From an uncultured bacterium (GTDB lineage: Bacteria; Pseudomonadota; Alphaproteobacteria; Rhodospirillales; Rhodospirillaceae), in assembly GCA_903888485.1 (NCBI GenBank), contig CAISTS010000028.1:1-64000 (forward strand): 64,000 nt of DNA. Direction: 5' to 3'. Below, in pieces: positions 21,897 through 31,573 of the stretch (position 1 is its first letter; every line of letters starts with the position of its first letter). The notes below the pieces were generated by a model that saw only the letters and a list, made by a program, of their open reading frames with translations, had not been told where the DNA came from and did not search any database. Position numbers and translations under genes: made by a program.

Positions 21897-22949
21897 ATGA
21901 CACGTGGGTGCCGGCCGACCATCGCCCTAGGCCTCATCTTGACCATGGGATCCGCACCCGCCGTTGCAGCGGAAGTGCCCGGCCTGTGGAAAACGCAGCC
22001 GGCGGACCATACCGCGCTCGCGCGGCCCGACCTGTCCCAGCCCTGCGGGGGACCAGACACGACGCCCGTCTGTGTTTTCAAGACCTACCTCGCCTGCGCT
22101 CTCTATGATGCGCCCAAGCTGTGCAGCGCCGCCGGCCTCGAAGGCGTGCTCGAACGCTATCCCGGCGACGATACCTTGGACCGCGAGGTGCTGAGCACGC
22201 CGTGGCAGCTCCCTTTCGAGCGGCTGATGCCAGAAGCCTTCGCGCTTCATCTGTATGACGCCGGCGTGGCGCCGGCGCGCCGTTTTGACGGTGCCACCAG
22301 GCCTACGTCATTCACGGGCGAGGCTTTTGAGCTCGTACTGGATATCCCTGAGCCTTACGTGAAGGGCTTGGTCTACTGGCTTTCAGCCTTCTTTCAGCCG
22401 CGCACCGCCGGCGGGTGGCGCATGGTGGGTTGGTCGAGCTCGCGTAAGGCCGCGTGCAATTTTGCCTCAGGCACCGCGGCATGGGGTCCCTGCCGCTGGT
22501 TCACCAAAACTCTCGCGCAACGCGATGTCTTTGGCCCGGAGGTCAAGCAGATCTGGGCGTCACCGACCCCGCCGGGGCGCGACGACTATCCCCACCCGGG
22601 GCTGGAGTTGATGATGGGCCTGCCGCACCAGCCCATAGCCGCGCCCTTCGCCGGCATTATCGTGCGGCGCGCGCTGAAGTACCCCGATGTGCCGCTCTAT
22701 GACTGGGTGGTGATCGAGGGCGAAGGCCGCGAGGCCGGCATGACCGTCAAGCTGGCCCTGGTTGACCGCAGCGGCCCGCCCGCCGGGACCCGCATCGACA
22801 TTGCCGCCCCCCTCGGCCGGCCCCAGTGGGTGGAAGCCGAGCACCCGGGCGCCGGACGCTTTGTGCATATAGAATTGCTGAAGGACGGCCAGCAGATCGA
22901 TCCGCGCACCGTCATGCGCGAACGCAAAGCTCAGGATGTGGCAAAGTAG
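21897..22949 (+). CDS. Secreted six-cysteine domain fused to degenerate M23-like domain (paralogue 1)
   Basis: It is 350 residues from the ATG at 21897, which has AGGAAGG six bases upstream and a good signal peptide (ALGLILTMGSAPAVAAE). Residues 45-200 form the six-cysteine domain (Cys 50, 59, 67, 76, 187, 199). Residues 230-340 resemble an M23 (LytM) peptidase: YPHPGLE, PIAAPFAGIIV, YDWVVIEG, FVHIELLKDGQQIDP. Versus the family's HxxxD and HxH, it has H233 with E237 (Asp replaced) and F322-V-H324 (first His replaced), so peptidase activity is doubtful. It is followed after 18 bases by its paralogue. The fold is inferred from pattern only. Confidence 0.85.
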   Translation: MTRGCRPTIALGLILTMGSAPAVAAEVPGLWKTQPADHTALARPDLSQPCGGPDTTPVCVFKTYLACALYDAPKLCSAAGLEGVLERYPGDDTLDREVLSTPWQLPFERLMPEAFALHLYDAGVAPARRFDGATRPTSFTGEAFELVLDIPEPYVKGLVYWLSAFFQPRTAGGWRMVGWSSSRKAACNFASGTAAWGPCRWFTKTLAQRDVFGPEVKQIWASPTPPGRDDYPHPGLELMMGLPHQPIAAPFAGIIVRRALKYPDVPLYDWVVIEGEGREAGMTVKLALVDRSGPPAGTRIDIAAPLGRPQWVEAEHPGAGRFVHIELLKDGQQIDPRTVMRERKAQDVAK

Positions 22950-22967
22950 GCGAAGGAAGGGTCTCCC

Positions 22968-24050
22968 ATGAAGCGCCATCTCCTTTCTGCATGTGTTGCT
23001 TCGCTGTTGGCGAGCAGTGGTGGGCCAGTCCTTGCACAGCAGACGACTTTGCCCCCGGCCTATTGGGAGGATTTCAAAGGCTATACGCCGCCGGCACCCG
23101 GGCCGGATCTCACCCAGCCTTGCAAAAGCGCGACGACACATCCCTTGTGCGCATTTAAGACGTGGGCGGCATGTATAACCTACGACCAGCCCCAGCTTTG
23201 CGCCGCGGTGGGTTTAGCCGGAAGCGTTGCACGCCATGAGAAACCCTCGACGCTCGATCAGAAACTGCTGACCGAGCCTTGGTTGTTGCCTCTTGATCAG
23301 ATTCTGCCGGATGCCTTTGCGTTTCAGCTTTTCAACGGCGGTATCCCGCACAAGGACCGGTTCGCCATCATTTCGTACGGTGCCCGTCCGCTGGAAGCCG
23401 ATGTCCAAAAGAAGATTTTGGCCGTGCGAGACGGTGGAATTTCGGAGCTGATCGTCGATATCCCCGAACTTGATTTCACAACCGGCCTCATCCAGATGTC
23501 GTTCTTCTTCCGCAACGACGCTGACAAATGGGTGATCGTCGGTTGGCACAGTTCGCGCAACGGTGCGTGCGCACCACCGCTCGCGCCGGGAAATTGGCGG
23601 CCGTGCGACCTGCACATCCGCGACCTAGCCCTCAGAGACACAGCCACGGGTACGCATACGTTTCCCGTGATTTGGGCATCGGCCAAACCTCTCGGCAACG
23701 CCGATTACAGTCATATGGGAGTGGATTTTGAGATGCCGGTTGGTGAGAGCGCCGTTGCCGCATACTCCGGGGCGATCGTGCGTCGTGTCCCGCTGTACCT
23801 GGATACCCCAGCGTATGACTGGGTTGTTCTCCAGACCACCACGGGGCCCAATGTAACGATAAAATATGCGAACGTGGATCGTAGGGGGCCCGAAGTGGGA
23901 GCCGCCGTGCCCGCTGGCGATAGCCTGGGCCGCGTGCAAGAGTCTACCTTGGAACATCCCGGGGCAACGAACACGATGCACTTCGAAGTCTTTATCAACG
24001 GGCAGAATGTGGACCCCATGACCGTCCTTCCACGGAGACCAAGTCCTTAA
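22968..24050 (+). CDS. Secreted six-cysteine domain fused to degenerate M23-like domain (paralogue 2)
   Basis: It is 360 residues. AAGGAAGGG precedes the ATG, and the signal peptide is ACVASLLASSGGPVLAQ. The six-cysteine domain has Cys 52, 61, 69, 78, 201 and 213. The C-terminal M23-like domain keeps SHMGVDFEMP (H249, D253) and H338, the three residues that would bind zinc, but the catalytic-base histidine of HxH is Thr336 (NTMHFEVFINGQNVDP). It may bind metal or peptidoglycan without cleaving, as in LytM-type activators; that is inference. Its stop codon shares a base with the start of the ChaN-like gene. Confidence 0.86.
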   Translation: MKRHLLSACVASLLASSGGPVLAQQTTLPPAYWEDFKGYTPPAPGPDLTQPCKSATTHPLCAFKTWAACITYDQPQLCAAVGLAGSVARHEKPSTLDQKLLTEPWLLPLDQILPDAFAFQLFNGGIPHKDRFAIISYGARPLEADVQKKILAVRDGGISELIVDIPELDFTTGLIQMSFFFRNDADKWVIVGWHSSRNGACAPPLAPGNWRPCDLHIRDLALRDTATGTHTFPVIWASAKPLGNADYSHMGVDFEMPVGESAVAAYSGAIVRRVPLYLDTPAYDWVVLQTTTGPNVTIKYANVDRRGPEVGAAVPAGDSLGRVQESTLEHPGATNTMHFEVFINGQNVDPMTVLPRRPSP

Positions 24051-25159
24051 TGTCGCTGGTAAAACACCCACCACAAATTCTTTGGGGGGCTGCGTTCTTG
24101 CTAGCGTCGTGCACTGCGCCAGATGCGATTGCGCCGCGGACTGTCGCACCCGCGCCGCAACCCACCACTGTCTGGCCGGCGGCGACACCCGCGGCAACGC
24201 AAGCGAGCTTGCCGGACCTGACATCGTTTCTGCTGGCGCGCACCGACGGCGGCGCGCGCGCGCCCACCTTTGTGACGCTCGACGAAGCCGCCGATGTGCT
24301 CGCGGGCTACGACGTCATCTTCCTCGGCGAAGCGCACCAACACCCGGCCAACCACCTGGCGCAGATGGCGCTGTTCCGCGCGATCTTTGCGCGCGCGCCG
24401 GCGCTCTCGCTCTCGATGGAGCAATTCGAGCGCGACGTGCAGCCCGTGGTCGATGAATATCTGGCCGGCAAAATCGGCGAGACACCTTTCGCGCGGCGCG
24501 CCCGGGCCTGGGGTAACTATTCCACCAGCTACCGGCCCCTCGTCGAATTCGCCAAGGACCACAAACTGCCGGTCATCGCCGCCAACGCGCCCGAGAACGT
24601 CATCCGCTGCATCGGCCGCGAGGGCCTTAAGGTGTTCGACCGCCTGAAGCCCGAGCAGCGCGCCTGGGCGGCGGCGGCCATCAATCAGCAGGATGGTCCT
24701 TATAAAGACAAGTTCTTTGGCTTCGTCGGCACCGACGCCGGCCACGGCGGCGACGGATCCAAAGATAAAACCGCCGCGGCAAAGCGTGTGCCGACCGAAA
24801 CGCAGCTCCGCAGCTTCACCGCACAGGTGACGCGCGACGACACCATGGCCGAGTCCATCGCCAAACATCTCGAGAAAAACCCGGGGCGCAAAGTCGTGCA
24901 CCTCAACGGCTCCTTCCACAGCGATTCATTCCTCGGCACGGTCGAGCGTCTGAAGATGCGCATGCCGAACCTGAAGATCGCCGTGGTCAATCCGGAGTTC
25001 GCCGAGGACCCGGCCCTTCCCAAGGTCGAGGACCCCAAGGGCGGCACGTTCACGCTGCTCGTGCGTGAGCTGCCGGAGTTTTACGCCAACGACGCCGAGA
25101 TGAGCGAAGCCATCAAGCGCCAAATGGCGCAGCGCTCCGCCACGAAGTGCGAGCTTTAA
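24050..25159 (+). CDS. ChaN-like haem/cofactor-binding lipoprotein
   Basis: It is 369 residues with a lipoprotein signal ending in the lipobox LASC (Cys21), so it is membrane-anchored in the periplasm. A Pro/Ala-rich linker leads to the ChaN/Tiki-like domain: VIFLGEAHQHPANHLAQM, then SMEQFERDVQP with the conserved Glu, and VVHLNGSFHSD near the C-terminus. The related ChaN of Campylobacter is reported to bind haem. It is translationally coupled to the two six-cysteine/M23-like genes, the last gene of that operon, and its stop abuts the stop of convergent zapE. Confidence 0.86.
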   Translation: MSLVKHPPQILWGAAFLLASCTAPDAIAPRTVAPAPQPTTVWPAATPAATQASLPDLTSFLLARTDGGARAPTFVTLDEAADVLAGYDVIFLGEAHQHPANHLAQMALFRAIFARAPALSLSMEQFERDVQPVVDEYLAGKIGETPFARRARAWGNYSTSYRPLVEFAKDHKLPVIAANAPENVIRCIGREGLKVFDRLKPEQRAWAAAAINQQDGPYKDKFFGFVGTDAGHGGDGSKDKTAAAKRVPTETQLRSFTAQVTRDDTMAESIAKHLEKNPGRKVVHLNGSFHSDSFLGTVERLKMRMPNLKIAVVNPEFAEDPALPKVEDPKGGTFTLLVRELPEFYANDAEMSEAIKRQMAQRSATKCEL

Positions 25160-26281
25160 CTAAGCCACGTGCCGCTGTTTGATGTAGTCGGCGGCCTGCA
25201 TCTCGATCAGGCGCGAGGCGGTGCGGGCAAACTCGAAACCACCCTCGCGGCCGGAGTAGAGGTCGCCAGGCGGTACGGCCGCCGAGCAGACCAGCGCCGT
25301 TTTGTGTTCGTACAGCGCATCGACCAGCGTGACGAAGCGCCGGGCGGCATCCTTCTTCTCTTCGGTCATTTGCGGGATGTCTTTGAGAAGCACCGTCGAG
25401 AACTGCGCCGCGATGGCCAGGTAGTCGCTGGGTCCCAGCGGTTGGTCGCAGAGTTCGCTGAACGTAAAGCGCGCGACGCCATGCGCCGCGGCCGGCACGA
25501 GGATTCTGCGCCCCGGCATTTGCACGTGATCTGGCTTGGGCTCGGCGTCGTCGGTGAGGCGCGCCCAGGCTGCATCGAGCGCCGTATCGGCGGCGGGCCC
25601 GAGCGGCGTGTGATAAACCGTCTGGCCGGCGAGGCGGCCCAAGCGATAGTCCTGGAAGGACTCAAGGGCCAGGACGTCGAGCTTTTCTTTGATAATGGCG
25701 ATGAAAGGCAAAAATCGCTCGCGCTGCAGGCCATACTTATAGAGATCGTCCGGCGGGCGGTTGGAAGTCGCGACCACCACAACGCCGCGTTCGAACAGCT
25801 TCTGGAACAGCCGGCCGACGATCATGGCGTCGCCGATGTCGCGCACTTCGAGTTCGTCCAGGCAAAGCAGGGTTGCCGAGTCCGCGATGCCGTCGGCCAT
25901 GCCGGGAATTGGATCGCCCTCGTCTTCATACATCGGCATCTGGCGCCGGCGGTGAATCTCGGCGTGGATGTCGCGCATGAAGGCGTGAAAGTGCACGCGC
26001 TCTTTGGCGTCGATGGGCACGGTGTCGAAGAACAGATTCATCAGCATCGACTTGCCGCGGCCGACGCCGCCGCAGAGGTAGAGGCCTTGCGGCGGCGGCG
26101 TGCTCTCTTTCTTGAGGCCGAAGCGGTCCATCCAGCCGCGCTTGCCGCTGCGCGGTGTGTAACCCGCCAACGCGTGCGCGAGGCTGGTGAGTTTCTCCGC
26201 CGCAAGCTCCTGCGCCGGGTCTTCCTTAAGCTCGCCCGACGCGACAAGCGCGCGGTAGCGTAAGATCGGGGTGTCGGTCAT
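25160..26281 (-). CDS. zapE: Cell division protein ZapE (AFG1-like ATPase)
   Basis: P-loop ATPase of 373 residues. Walker A is LCGGVGRGKSMLMNLFF near residue 70, Walker B is LLCLDELEVRDIGDAMI, and VVVATSNRPPDDLYKYGLQRERFLPFI is the AFG1 signature. ZapE associates with the Z-ring in E. coli. It has no membrane segment. It sits between the sdh and suc blocks, as in many alphaproteobacteria. Confidence 0.95.
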   Translation of the reverse strand: MTDTPILRYRALVASGELKEDPAQELAAEKLTSLAHALAGYTPRSGKRGWMDRFGLKKESTPPPQGLYLCGGVGRGKSMLMNLFFDTVPIDAKERVHFHAFMRDIHAEIHRRRQMPMYEDEGDPIPGMADGIADSATLLCLDELEVRDIGDAMIVGRLFQKLFERGVVVVATSNRPPDDLYKYGLQRERFLPFIAIIKEKLDVLALESFQDYRLGRLAGQTVYHTPLGPAADTALDAAWARLTDDAEPKPDHVQMPGRRILVPAAAHGVARFTFSELCDQPLGPSDYLAIAAQFSTVLLKDIPQMTEEKKDAARRFVTLVDALYEHKTALVCSAAVPPGDLYSGREGGFEFARTASRLIEMQAADYIKQRHVA

Positions 26282-26298
26282 CGCCGGCTCACAAAGAA

Positions 26299-26330
26299 TT
26301 CGTGCCGCCCCTGCAAAGAGGCGGCACGAA
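26299..26330 (-). terminator. Hairpin after the DHH phosphoesterase gene
   Basis: TTCGTGCCGCC (26299-26309) and GGCGGCACGAA (26320-26330) pair perfectly over 11 bases around a 10-base loop. Reading minus, the stem is followed by TTCTTTG, a modest T-rich tail. It lies 24 bases downstream of the phosphoesterase stop and just before zapE, so it is probably a terminator or processing hairpin. Confidence 0.55.
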
Positions 26331-26354
26331 AATTCCTAGGCATCGAAGGACGGC

Positions 26355-27284
26355 TTAACCGTCCTTGTTGATCTTCTCGATCAGGTCTTTCAGCGTCTTC
26401 TCGGCTTGGTCGTTGGGGACCTGGCAGGTGCCGGCCGCCTGGTGACCGCCGCCGCCGTACCTGAGGCAGAGCTCGCCGACGTTGGTCTTGCTGGAGCGGT
26501 CGAAGATCGACTTGCCGATGGCGAAGACGGTGTTCTGCTTCTTCAGGCCCCACATGACGTGGATCGAGATGTTGGTGGCCGGGAAGATCGCGTAGATCAG
26601 GAAGCGGTTGCAGGCCCAGATGGTTTCTTCGTCGCGCAAGTCGAGGATGACGAGGTTCTTGTAAACCGTCGAGCAGCGCTTGATCTGCTCCTTGGCCTTC
26701 GCTTCGTGTTCAACGTAGAGGTCGACGCGCTCAACGACGTCGGGGAGCATGAGGATATCTTCCACCGACATCTGCACGCATTTGTCGATGAGCTCCATCA
26801 TGAGTTGATAGTTGGAGATGGAGAACTCGCGGAAGCGGCCGAGGCCCGTACGCGCGTCCATGATAAAGTTCATAAGGTCCCACCCCTGCGGGTTCAGGAC
26901 TTCTTCTTTGTTAAATTGAGCGGCATCGCCCTTGTCGACGGCGGCCATGAGCGCGTCGGAGATGCGCGGGATCTTCTTCTTGCCCCCGTAATAGTCGTAC
27001 ACGACGCGCGCCGCCGAAGGGGCGTTCTTGTCGATGACGTGGTTGTCCTTCTTGCCGACGCGGATGGTTTCGCTTTCGTGATGGTCGAAGGCCAGGTGGA
27101 CGCCCTCGACGAAGGGCAGGTTGGTGGTGATGTCGCGGTTCGTAATCTCGATCACGCCATCCTGCATATCCTTCGGATGAACGAATTTGATCTCATCGAT
27201 CATGTTCAGTTCCTTCAGGATTGCAGCGCAGACGAGCCCGTCAAAGTCGCTGCGCGTGACAAGCCTGTATTTCCCTGCGGACAT
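26355..27284 (-). CDS. DHH family phosphoesterase (exopolyphosphatase-like)
   Basis: Predicted cytoplasmic phosphoesterase of 309 residues from MSAGKYRLVTRSDFDGLV. Metal-binding motifs are SDFDGLVCAAIL (residues 10-21) and FDHHES (DHH, near residue 70); the C-terminal DHHA1 domain ends with YGGGGHQAAGTC. The family includes exopolyphosphatase, RecJ, NrnA-type oligoribonucleases and cyclic-dinucleotide hydrolases. The substrate cannot be assigned. It is a single gene followed by a hairpin. Confidence 0.85.
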   Translation of the reverse strand: MSAGKYRLVTRSDFDGLVCAAILKELNMIDEIKFVHPKDMQDGVIEITNRDITTNLPFVEGVHLAFDHHESETIRVGKKDNHVIDKNAPSAARVVYDYYGGKKKIPRISDALMAAVDKGDAAQFNKEEVLNPQGWDLMNFIMDARTGLGRFREFSISNYQLMMELIDKCVQMSVEDILMLPDVVERVDLYVEHEAKAKEQIKRCSTVYKNLVILDLRDEETIWACNRFLIYAIFPATNISIHVMWGLKKQNTVFAIGKSIFDRSSKTNVGELCLRYGGGGHQAAGTCQVPNDQAEKTLKDLIEKINKDG

Positions 27285-27401
27285 CGAAAACCCCCTCGAC
27301 AAAAGTGCGGCAGGGCGAAAAGATAAACAGGACGGGGGGTTATGACAACGCCCCATCGTCGCGCGGCGCCGCTTTCGGCCGGCGCAAACCTGTGGATAAC
27401 C

Positions 27402-27752
27402 ATGAATCGGACCGCCTGGATGGCACTTTCGCGACGTTCCCTTGCCACCCGGTATGGCCTGGGTTTATGCGCCGCAGCGCTGCTCGGCGTGACGCTGGCA
27501 GGTTGCGGCGGCGCGGCCTATGTCGATGCCCGCCGTGAGGCGGGCCAAAAGGAGCCCGTGGGGCCCTCTACCCTCGATCGTGTCGCGATCTGCTATTCCG
27601 CGAGCGAAACCGCCACCGCCACCGTCCAAAGCCTGGCCGAGTCGGAATGCGCCAAAACCTCTCGGGTGCCTATCAGGGCTTTCGAACAACGCTGGGGGTG
27701 CACTATGCTGACACCCCGCAGAATTTTCTTCGACTGCGTGGCTAAACCTTAA
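27402..27752 (+). CDS. Small putative lipoprotein, function unknown
   Basis: It is 116 residues from the ATG at 27402 (the alternative 27420 also gives an intact signal). The hydrophobic segment LCAAALLGVTLAGC ends in a lipobox. The mature part has four cysteines in RVAICYS, ESECAKTS, RWGCTM and FFDCVAKP, plausibly two disulfides. Similar short Cys-containing lipoproteins are common in this class, but I know no function. It is followed 48 bases later by the TPR gene. Confidence 0.75.
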   Translation: MNRTAWMALSRRSLATRYGLGLCAAALLGVTLAGCGGAAYVDARREAGQKEPVGPSTLDRVAICYSASETATATVQSLAESECAKTSRVPIRAFEQRWGCTMLTPRRIFFDCVAKP

Positions 27753-27800
27753 GTTCAAGCGTTATTGCTGCAACCGTTCCACACCCTGAAGGGGTCGTGC

Positions 27801-28538
27801 ATGAGAAAGTTGCGTTGGCGTGCAATATCGCTTGCCGTACTGATCGGCGTCACCAGCTTCGTTGTCGGTCGCGAGCTGCTTTCCACGCCTCGTCCCTCAA
27901 TGGCAGCGGGCTATGGCGCGCACCCCTCCCGTACCTTGACCGCGGCCTCGGCGATCATCGACGACGGCGATGCCGGCTTCATGACGTATTACCACCGCGG
28001 GCTTGCCTATAAGGGGCTTGGACACTATGAGCTGGCTTTGGCCGATCTCGACATGGCGCAGCGGCTGAGCCCCACGCCGCGATCGGCGCAGGATCTTGGC
28101 GCCGATATCGGCAATTCCTTCAACCACGAGACCATGACGCTGCGCCGGGTTTTCTTCGTGCACGTGGCCCGGGCCGAACTCCTCGAAGAGATGAACCGCC
28201 CGGCCGAAGCGGTCGAGGCGCTCAATCGCGCTATCGCGCTCCAGCGCAAGACCGCTGAGGTGCAGTTGCGCGCCAATCTCCATTCGGTGCTGGGACAGTA
28301 CGACGCCTCCATCGCCGACTTCGACGGCTTGCTCGCGCAGCGCACCGACGTCTCCTGGATCATCGGCCGGGGCGTGGCCAAGTTCTTCAACGGCGATTTC
28401 TCCGCCGCTGCCGCCGATTTCCGTGATGCGGCGCGGCGCCGGCCCGACGACCGCGACGTGGAAAACTGGCTGACGCGCGCAAGTCAGCAGGCCGGCTTGC
28501 CCGAACCGGTTGGAGTCCGCGCCATCTCGGCGCAATAA
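27801..28538 (+). CDS. Membrane-anchored or secreted TPR protein
   Basis: It is 245 residues from the ATG at 27801, preceded by GAAGGGG. A single N-terminal hydrophobic segment (AISLAVLIGVTSFVVG) is a signal or anchor. At least three TPR units are visible: MTYYHRGLAYKGLGHYELAL, LLEEMNRPAEAVEALNRAI and VAKFFNGDFSAAAADFRDAA. These are protein-binding helical repeats with no catalytic motif. Its stop codon lies inside the following terminator. Confidence 0.78.
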   Translation: MRKLRWRAISLAVLIGVTSFVVGRELLSTPRPSMAAGYGAHPSRTLTAASAIIDDGDAGFMTYYHRGLAYKGLGHYELALADLDMAQRLSPTPRSAQDLGADIGNSFNHETMTLRRVFFVHVARAELLEEMNRPAEAVEALNRAIALQRKTAEVQLRANLHSVLGQYDASIADFDGLLAQRTDVSWIIGRGVAKFFNGDFSAAAADFRDAARRRPDDRDVENWLTRASQQAGLPEPVGVRAISAQ

Positions 28539-28567
28539 AAAAGGCCACTCTTCCGAGTGGCCTTTTT
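28537..28567. terminator. Bidirectional rho-independent terminator
   Basis: A-run, then GGCCACTC (28543-28550), loop TTCC, GAGTGGCC (28555-28562), then TTTTT. The 8-base GC stem flanked by A and T tracts works in both directions and serves the TPR gene (plus) and sdhB (minus), which converge here. Confidence 0.9.
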
Positions 28568-28582
28568 CTTCCGTCGTCTTTC

Positions 28583-29365
28583 TTAGCCGGCGCGCTCGAC
28601 CATCTTGATCTTGATGTCGGCGATGGCCTTGGCGGGATTGAGGCCCTTCGGGCACGTGTTCGTGCAATTCATGATGGTATGGCAGCGGTACAATTTGAAG
28701 GGATCTTCGAGCTGGTCCAGGCGCTCGCCCGTTGCTTCGTCACGGCTGTCGTTGATCCAACGCGCCGCCTGCAGAAGGATGGCCGGGCCCAAGTAGCGGT
28801 CGCCGTTCCACCAGTAACTGGGACAGCTCGTCGTGCAGCAGAAGCACAAAATGCATTCCCACAGGCCGTCGAGCTTGGCGCGTTCTTCGGGTGACTGGAG
28901 GCGTTCGCCCGACGCCGGCGGAGGCGTGTCGGCCTTCATCCACGGCTCGATCGAGGCGTACTGCGCATAGACGTGCGTGAGATCGGGCACCAAGTCCTTC
29001 ACCACCGGCATGTGCGGCAGCGGATAGACCTTCACAGCGCCTTTGCAATCTTCGATGGGCTTGAGGCAGGCCAGCGTATTGCCGCCGTCGATGTTCATCG
29101 AGCACGAGCCGCAGATGCCTTCGCGGCACGAGCGCCGCAGCGCGAGCGTCTGGTCCATCTCGTCTTTGATCTTGAGCAGCGCGTCGAGCACCATCGGACC
29201 GCAGGTGTCCATATCGACGTCGTAGCTGTCGATGCGCGGATTGGCGCCCGAGTCCGGATCGTAGCGGTAGACGTCGAAGCGTTTTGTGTTCTTCGCACCA
29301 GCGGGCGCCGCGTGATGCTGGCCCTTCGTGGGCTTTGAATTCTTGGGGAGTGAAAACTCGACCAT
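28583..29365 (-). CDS. sdhB: Succinate dehydrogenase iron-sulfur subunit
   Basis: Electron-transfer subunit of complex II at the inner membrane, 260 residues. The 2Fe-2S ligands are in [15 protein letters not shown], the 4Fe-4S ligands in [17 protein letters not shown], and the 3Fe-4S ligands in [17 protein letters not shown]. It is 12 bases after sdhA and is the last gene of sdhCDAB. Confidence 0.98.
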   Translation of the reverse strand: MVEFSLPKNSKPTKGQHHAAPAGAKNTKRFDVYRYDPDSGANPRIDSYDVDMDTCGPMVLDALLKIKDEMDQTLALRRSCREGICGSCSMNIDGGNTLACLKPIEDCKGAVKVYPLPHMPVVKDLVPDLTHVYAQYASIEPWMKADTPPPASGERLQSPEERAKLDGLWECILCFCCTTSCPSYWWNGDRYLGPAILLQAARWINDSRDEATGERLDQLEDPFKLYRCHTIMNCTNTCPKGLNPAKAIADIKIKMVERAG

Positions 29366-29377
29366 GGCCTTATTCCT

Positions 29378-31162
29378 TTAATACACGCGCGCTTTTGGCG
29401 GGATGTACTTGACGTCGTTGGTCAGCGTGTAGGTGTGCACCGGGCGGTAATCCAGTTTCACTTTCCAATCGTCGCCGACCCAAGCGAGGGTGTGCTTCAT
29501 CCAGGTTTCGTCATCGCGCTTCGGGAAATCTTCGTGCGCGTGCGCGCCGCGGCTTTCGTGGCGCGCTTCGGCGCCGGTGATGGTCACGAGCGCACAAGCC
29601 ATCAGATTCTCGAGCTCGAGCGCTTCGATCAAGTCGGTGTTGAAGATCAGCGAGCGGTCCGAGACCTTAAGATCCTTCAATGAGCCCGCGATCTGGCCCA
29701 TCTTGTCCATGCCTTCCTTCAGCGTCTTGGACGTGCGGAACACCGCGGCGTCGTTCTGCATGGTGCGCTGCATGCTCTTGCGGATCTGCGAGGTCGGCAG
29801 CGAGCCGTTGGCATTGCGGATACGGTCGAGGCGCGAGAGCGCGAGATCGGCGGCATCCTTGGCCAGCGGACGGTGGGGCTGGCCTTTCTTGATGAGGTCT
29901 TTCGCACGCAAAGCCGCGGCGCGGCCGAACACAACAAGGTCAAGCAGCGAGTTGGTGCCGAGGCGGTTGGCGCCGTGCACCGACACCGACGCGGCCTCGC
30001 CGATCGCCATGAGCCCGGGAATGACGTTGTCAGGTTTGCCGGGGAGCGGCTTGATCGCTTCGGCCATGTAGTTGGTGGGAATACCGCCCATGTTGTAGTG
30101 GACGGTTGGCAATACGGGGATCGGCGCCTTGGTCGCATCGACGCCGGCGAAAACCTTCGCCGTCTCGGTGATCCCGGGCAGGCGCTGGTGCAAGACTTCC
30201 GAGCCGAGCTGCTCGAGGTGCAGAAGGATGTGATCCTTCTCCGGACCGACGCCGTGACCTTCGCGGATTTCCATGGTCATCGCGCGGGAAACGACGTCGC
30301 GCGACGCGAGGTCCTTGGCGGTCGGCGCGTAGCGCTCCATGAAACGCTCGCCGTGGCTGTTGGTCAGGTACCCGCCTTCGCCGCGCGCGCCTTCGGTGAT
30401 CAGCACGCCCGCGCCGTATACGCCGGTGGGGTGGAACTGCACGAACTCCATGTCCTGGAGCGGCAGGCCCGCGCGCGCCACCATCGCGTTGCCATCGCCC
30501 GTGCAAGTGTGGGCCGACGTGCAGCTGAAGTAAGCGCGGCCATAGCCGCCTGTGGCCATGACGGTTTGGTGGGCCTTGAAGCGGTGGATGGTGCCGGTCG
30601 CCATGTCGAGCGCAACGACGCCGCGGCAACCGCTTTCGTCCATCATCAGATCGAGCGCGAAGTATTCGACGAAGAACTCGGCTTTGTGCTTCAGGCTCTG
30701 CTGATAGAGCGTGTGCAGGATGGCATGGCCGGTGCGGTCGGCGGCGGCGCAAGCGCGCTCCACCGGCGCTTCACCGAAATTGCGCATGTGGCCGCCGAAG
30801 GGACGCTGATAGATCTTGCCGTCGGGCGTCCGGCTGAAGGGCACGCCATAGTGCTCAAGTTCGTGCACCGCCGGGATAGCTTCGCGGCACATGTATTCGA
30901 TGGCGTCTTGGTCGCCGAGCCAGTCGGCACCCTTGACGGTGTCGTACATGTGCCAGACCCAGTTGTCTTCGGCCATATTGCCGAGCGCAGCGCCCACGCC
31001 GCCTTGGGCGGCGACGGTATGACTGCGAGTCGGGAAGACTTTGGTGATGCACGCGGTCTTGAGGCCATGCTGCACCATGCCGAAGGTCGCGCGTAGACCA
31101 GCACCACCGGCGCCGACAACCACCACGTCGTATTCGTGGTCGACGATGTTGTATGCGGCCAT
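29378..31162 (-). CDS. sdhA: Succinate dehydrogenase flavoprotein subunit
   Basis: Catalytic subunit of complex II, oxidising succinate to fumarate with covalently bound FAD. It is 594 residues. The FAD motif is [16 protein letters not shown], the FAD-attachment region is [17 protein letters not shown], and the active-site segment is [25 protein letters not shown] lies 9 bases before the ATG. It follows sdhD by 4 bases. Confidence 0.99.
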   Translation of the reverse strand: MAAYNIVDHEYDVVVVGAGGAGLRATFGMVQHGLKTACITKVFPTRSHTVAAQGGVGAALGNMAEDNWVWHMYDTVKGADWLGDQDAIEYMCREAIPAVHELEHYGVPFSRTPDGKIYQRPFGGHMRNFGEAPVERACAAADRTGHAILHTLYQQSLKHKAEFFVEYFALDLMMDESGCRGVVALDMATGTIHRFKAHQTVMATGGYGRAYFSCTSAHTCTGDGNAMVARAGLPLQDMEFVQFHPTGVYGAGVLITEGARGEGGYLTNSHGERFMERYAPTAKDLASRDVVSRAMTMEIREGHGVGPEKDHILLHLEQLGSEVLHQRLPGITETAKVFAGVDATKAPIPVLPTVHYNMGGIPTNYMAEAIKPLPGKPDNVIPGLMAIGEAASVSVHGANRLGTNSLLDLVVFGRAAALRAKDLIKKGQPHRPLAKDAADLALSRLDRIRNANGSLPTSQIRKSMQRTMQNDAAVFRTSKTLKEGMDKMGQIAGSLKDLKVSDRSLIFNTDLIEALELENLMACALVTITGAEARHESRGAHAHEDFPKRDDETWMKHTLAWVGDDWKVKLDYRPVHTYTLTNDVKYIPPKARVY

Positions 31163-31166
31163 GGGC

Positions 31167-31559
31167 TTAAGCTCCGAACGAAACGATCAGCGTGGAAACG
31201 ATGCCAAGGATGGCTAATCCGTAGCAGACGAACTTGACGAGGATAATGCTGGCCAGGCGCCAGGAATGACTCGAGACGTAGTCCTCGATCACGACCTGCA
31301 TGCCGGACTGGGCGTGGTGGAAGGTGACCGCGAGGAAGCCGACCATGACGGCGGTGGTGCAAGGGTCGGAGAGCCACGCGACGAACGCTTCATAACCCGA
31401 ACCAGCGAGTCCGACGATGGTAGCCGCAAACCACACGGTGAGCGGAATGAGCGCCAGCGAGGTCAGGCGCTGCAGCCACCAGTGATGCAGGCCTTCCTTG
31501 GCGGCGCCGAGGCCGCGTGCGCGGCCGAGCGGAGAGCGAAGATTGGAGGGTGCGAACAT
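31167..31559 (-). CDS. sdhD: Succinate dehydrogenase membrane anchor subunit
   Basis: Integral membrane anchor of complex II, 130 residues from the ATG at 31559. Three hydrophobic helices are visible. Conserved features are the [15 protein letters not shown] entry to helix 1 and [16 protein letters not shown], which holds the haem/quinone-site residues. An in-frame upstream extension overlaps sdhC and is not used. Confidence 0.95.
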   Translation of the reverse strand: MFAPSNLRSPLGRARGLGAAKEGLHHWWLQRLTSLALIPLTVWFAATIVGLAGSGYEAFVAWLSDPCTTAVMVGFLAVTFHHAQSGMQVVIEDYVSSHSWRLASIILVKFVCYGLAILGIVSTLIVSFGA

Positions 31560-31573
31560 GTTTACTGTCTCCC

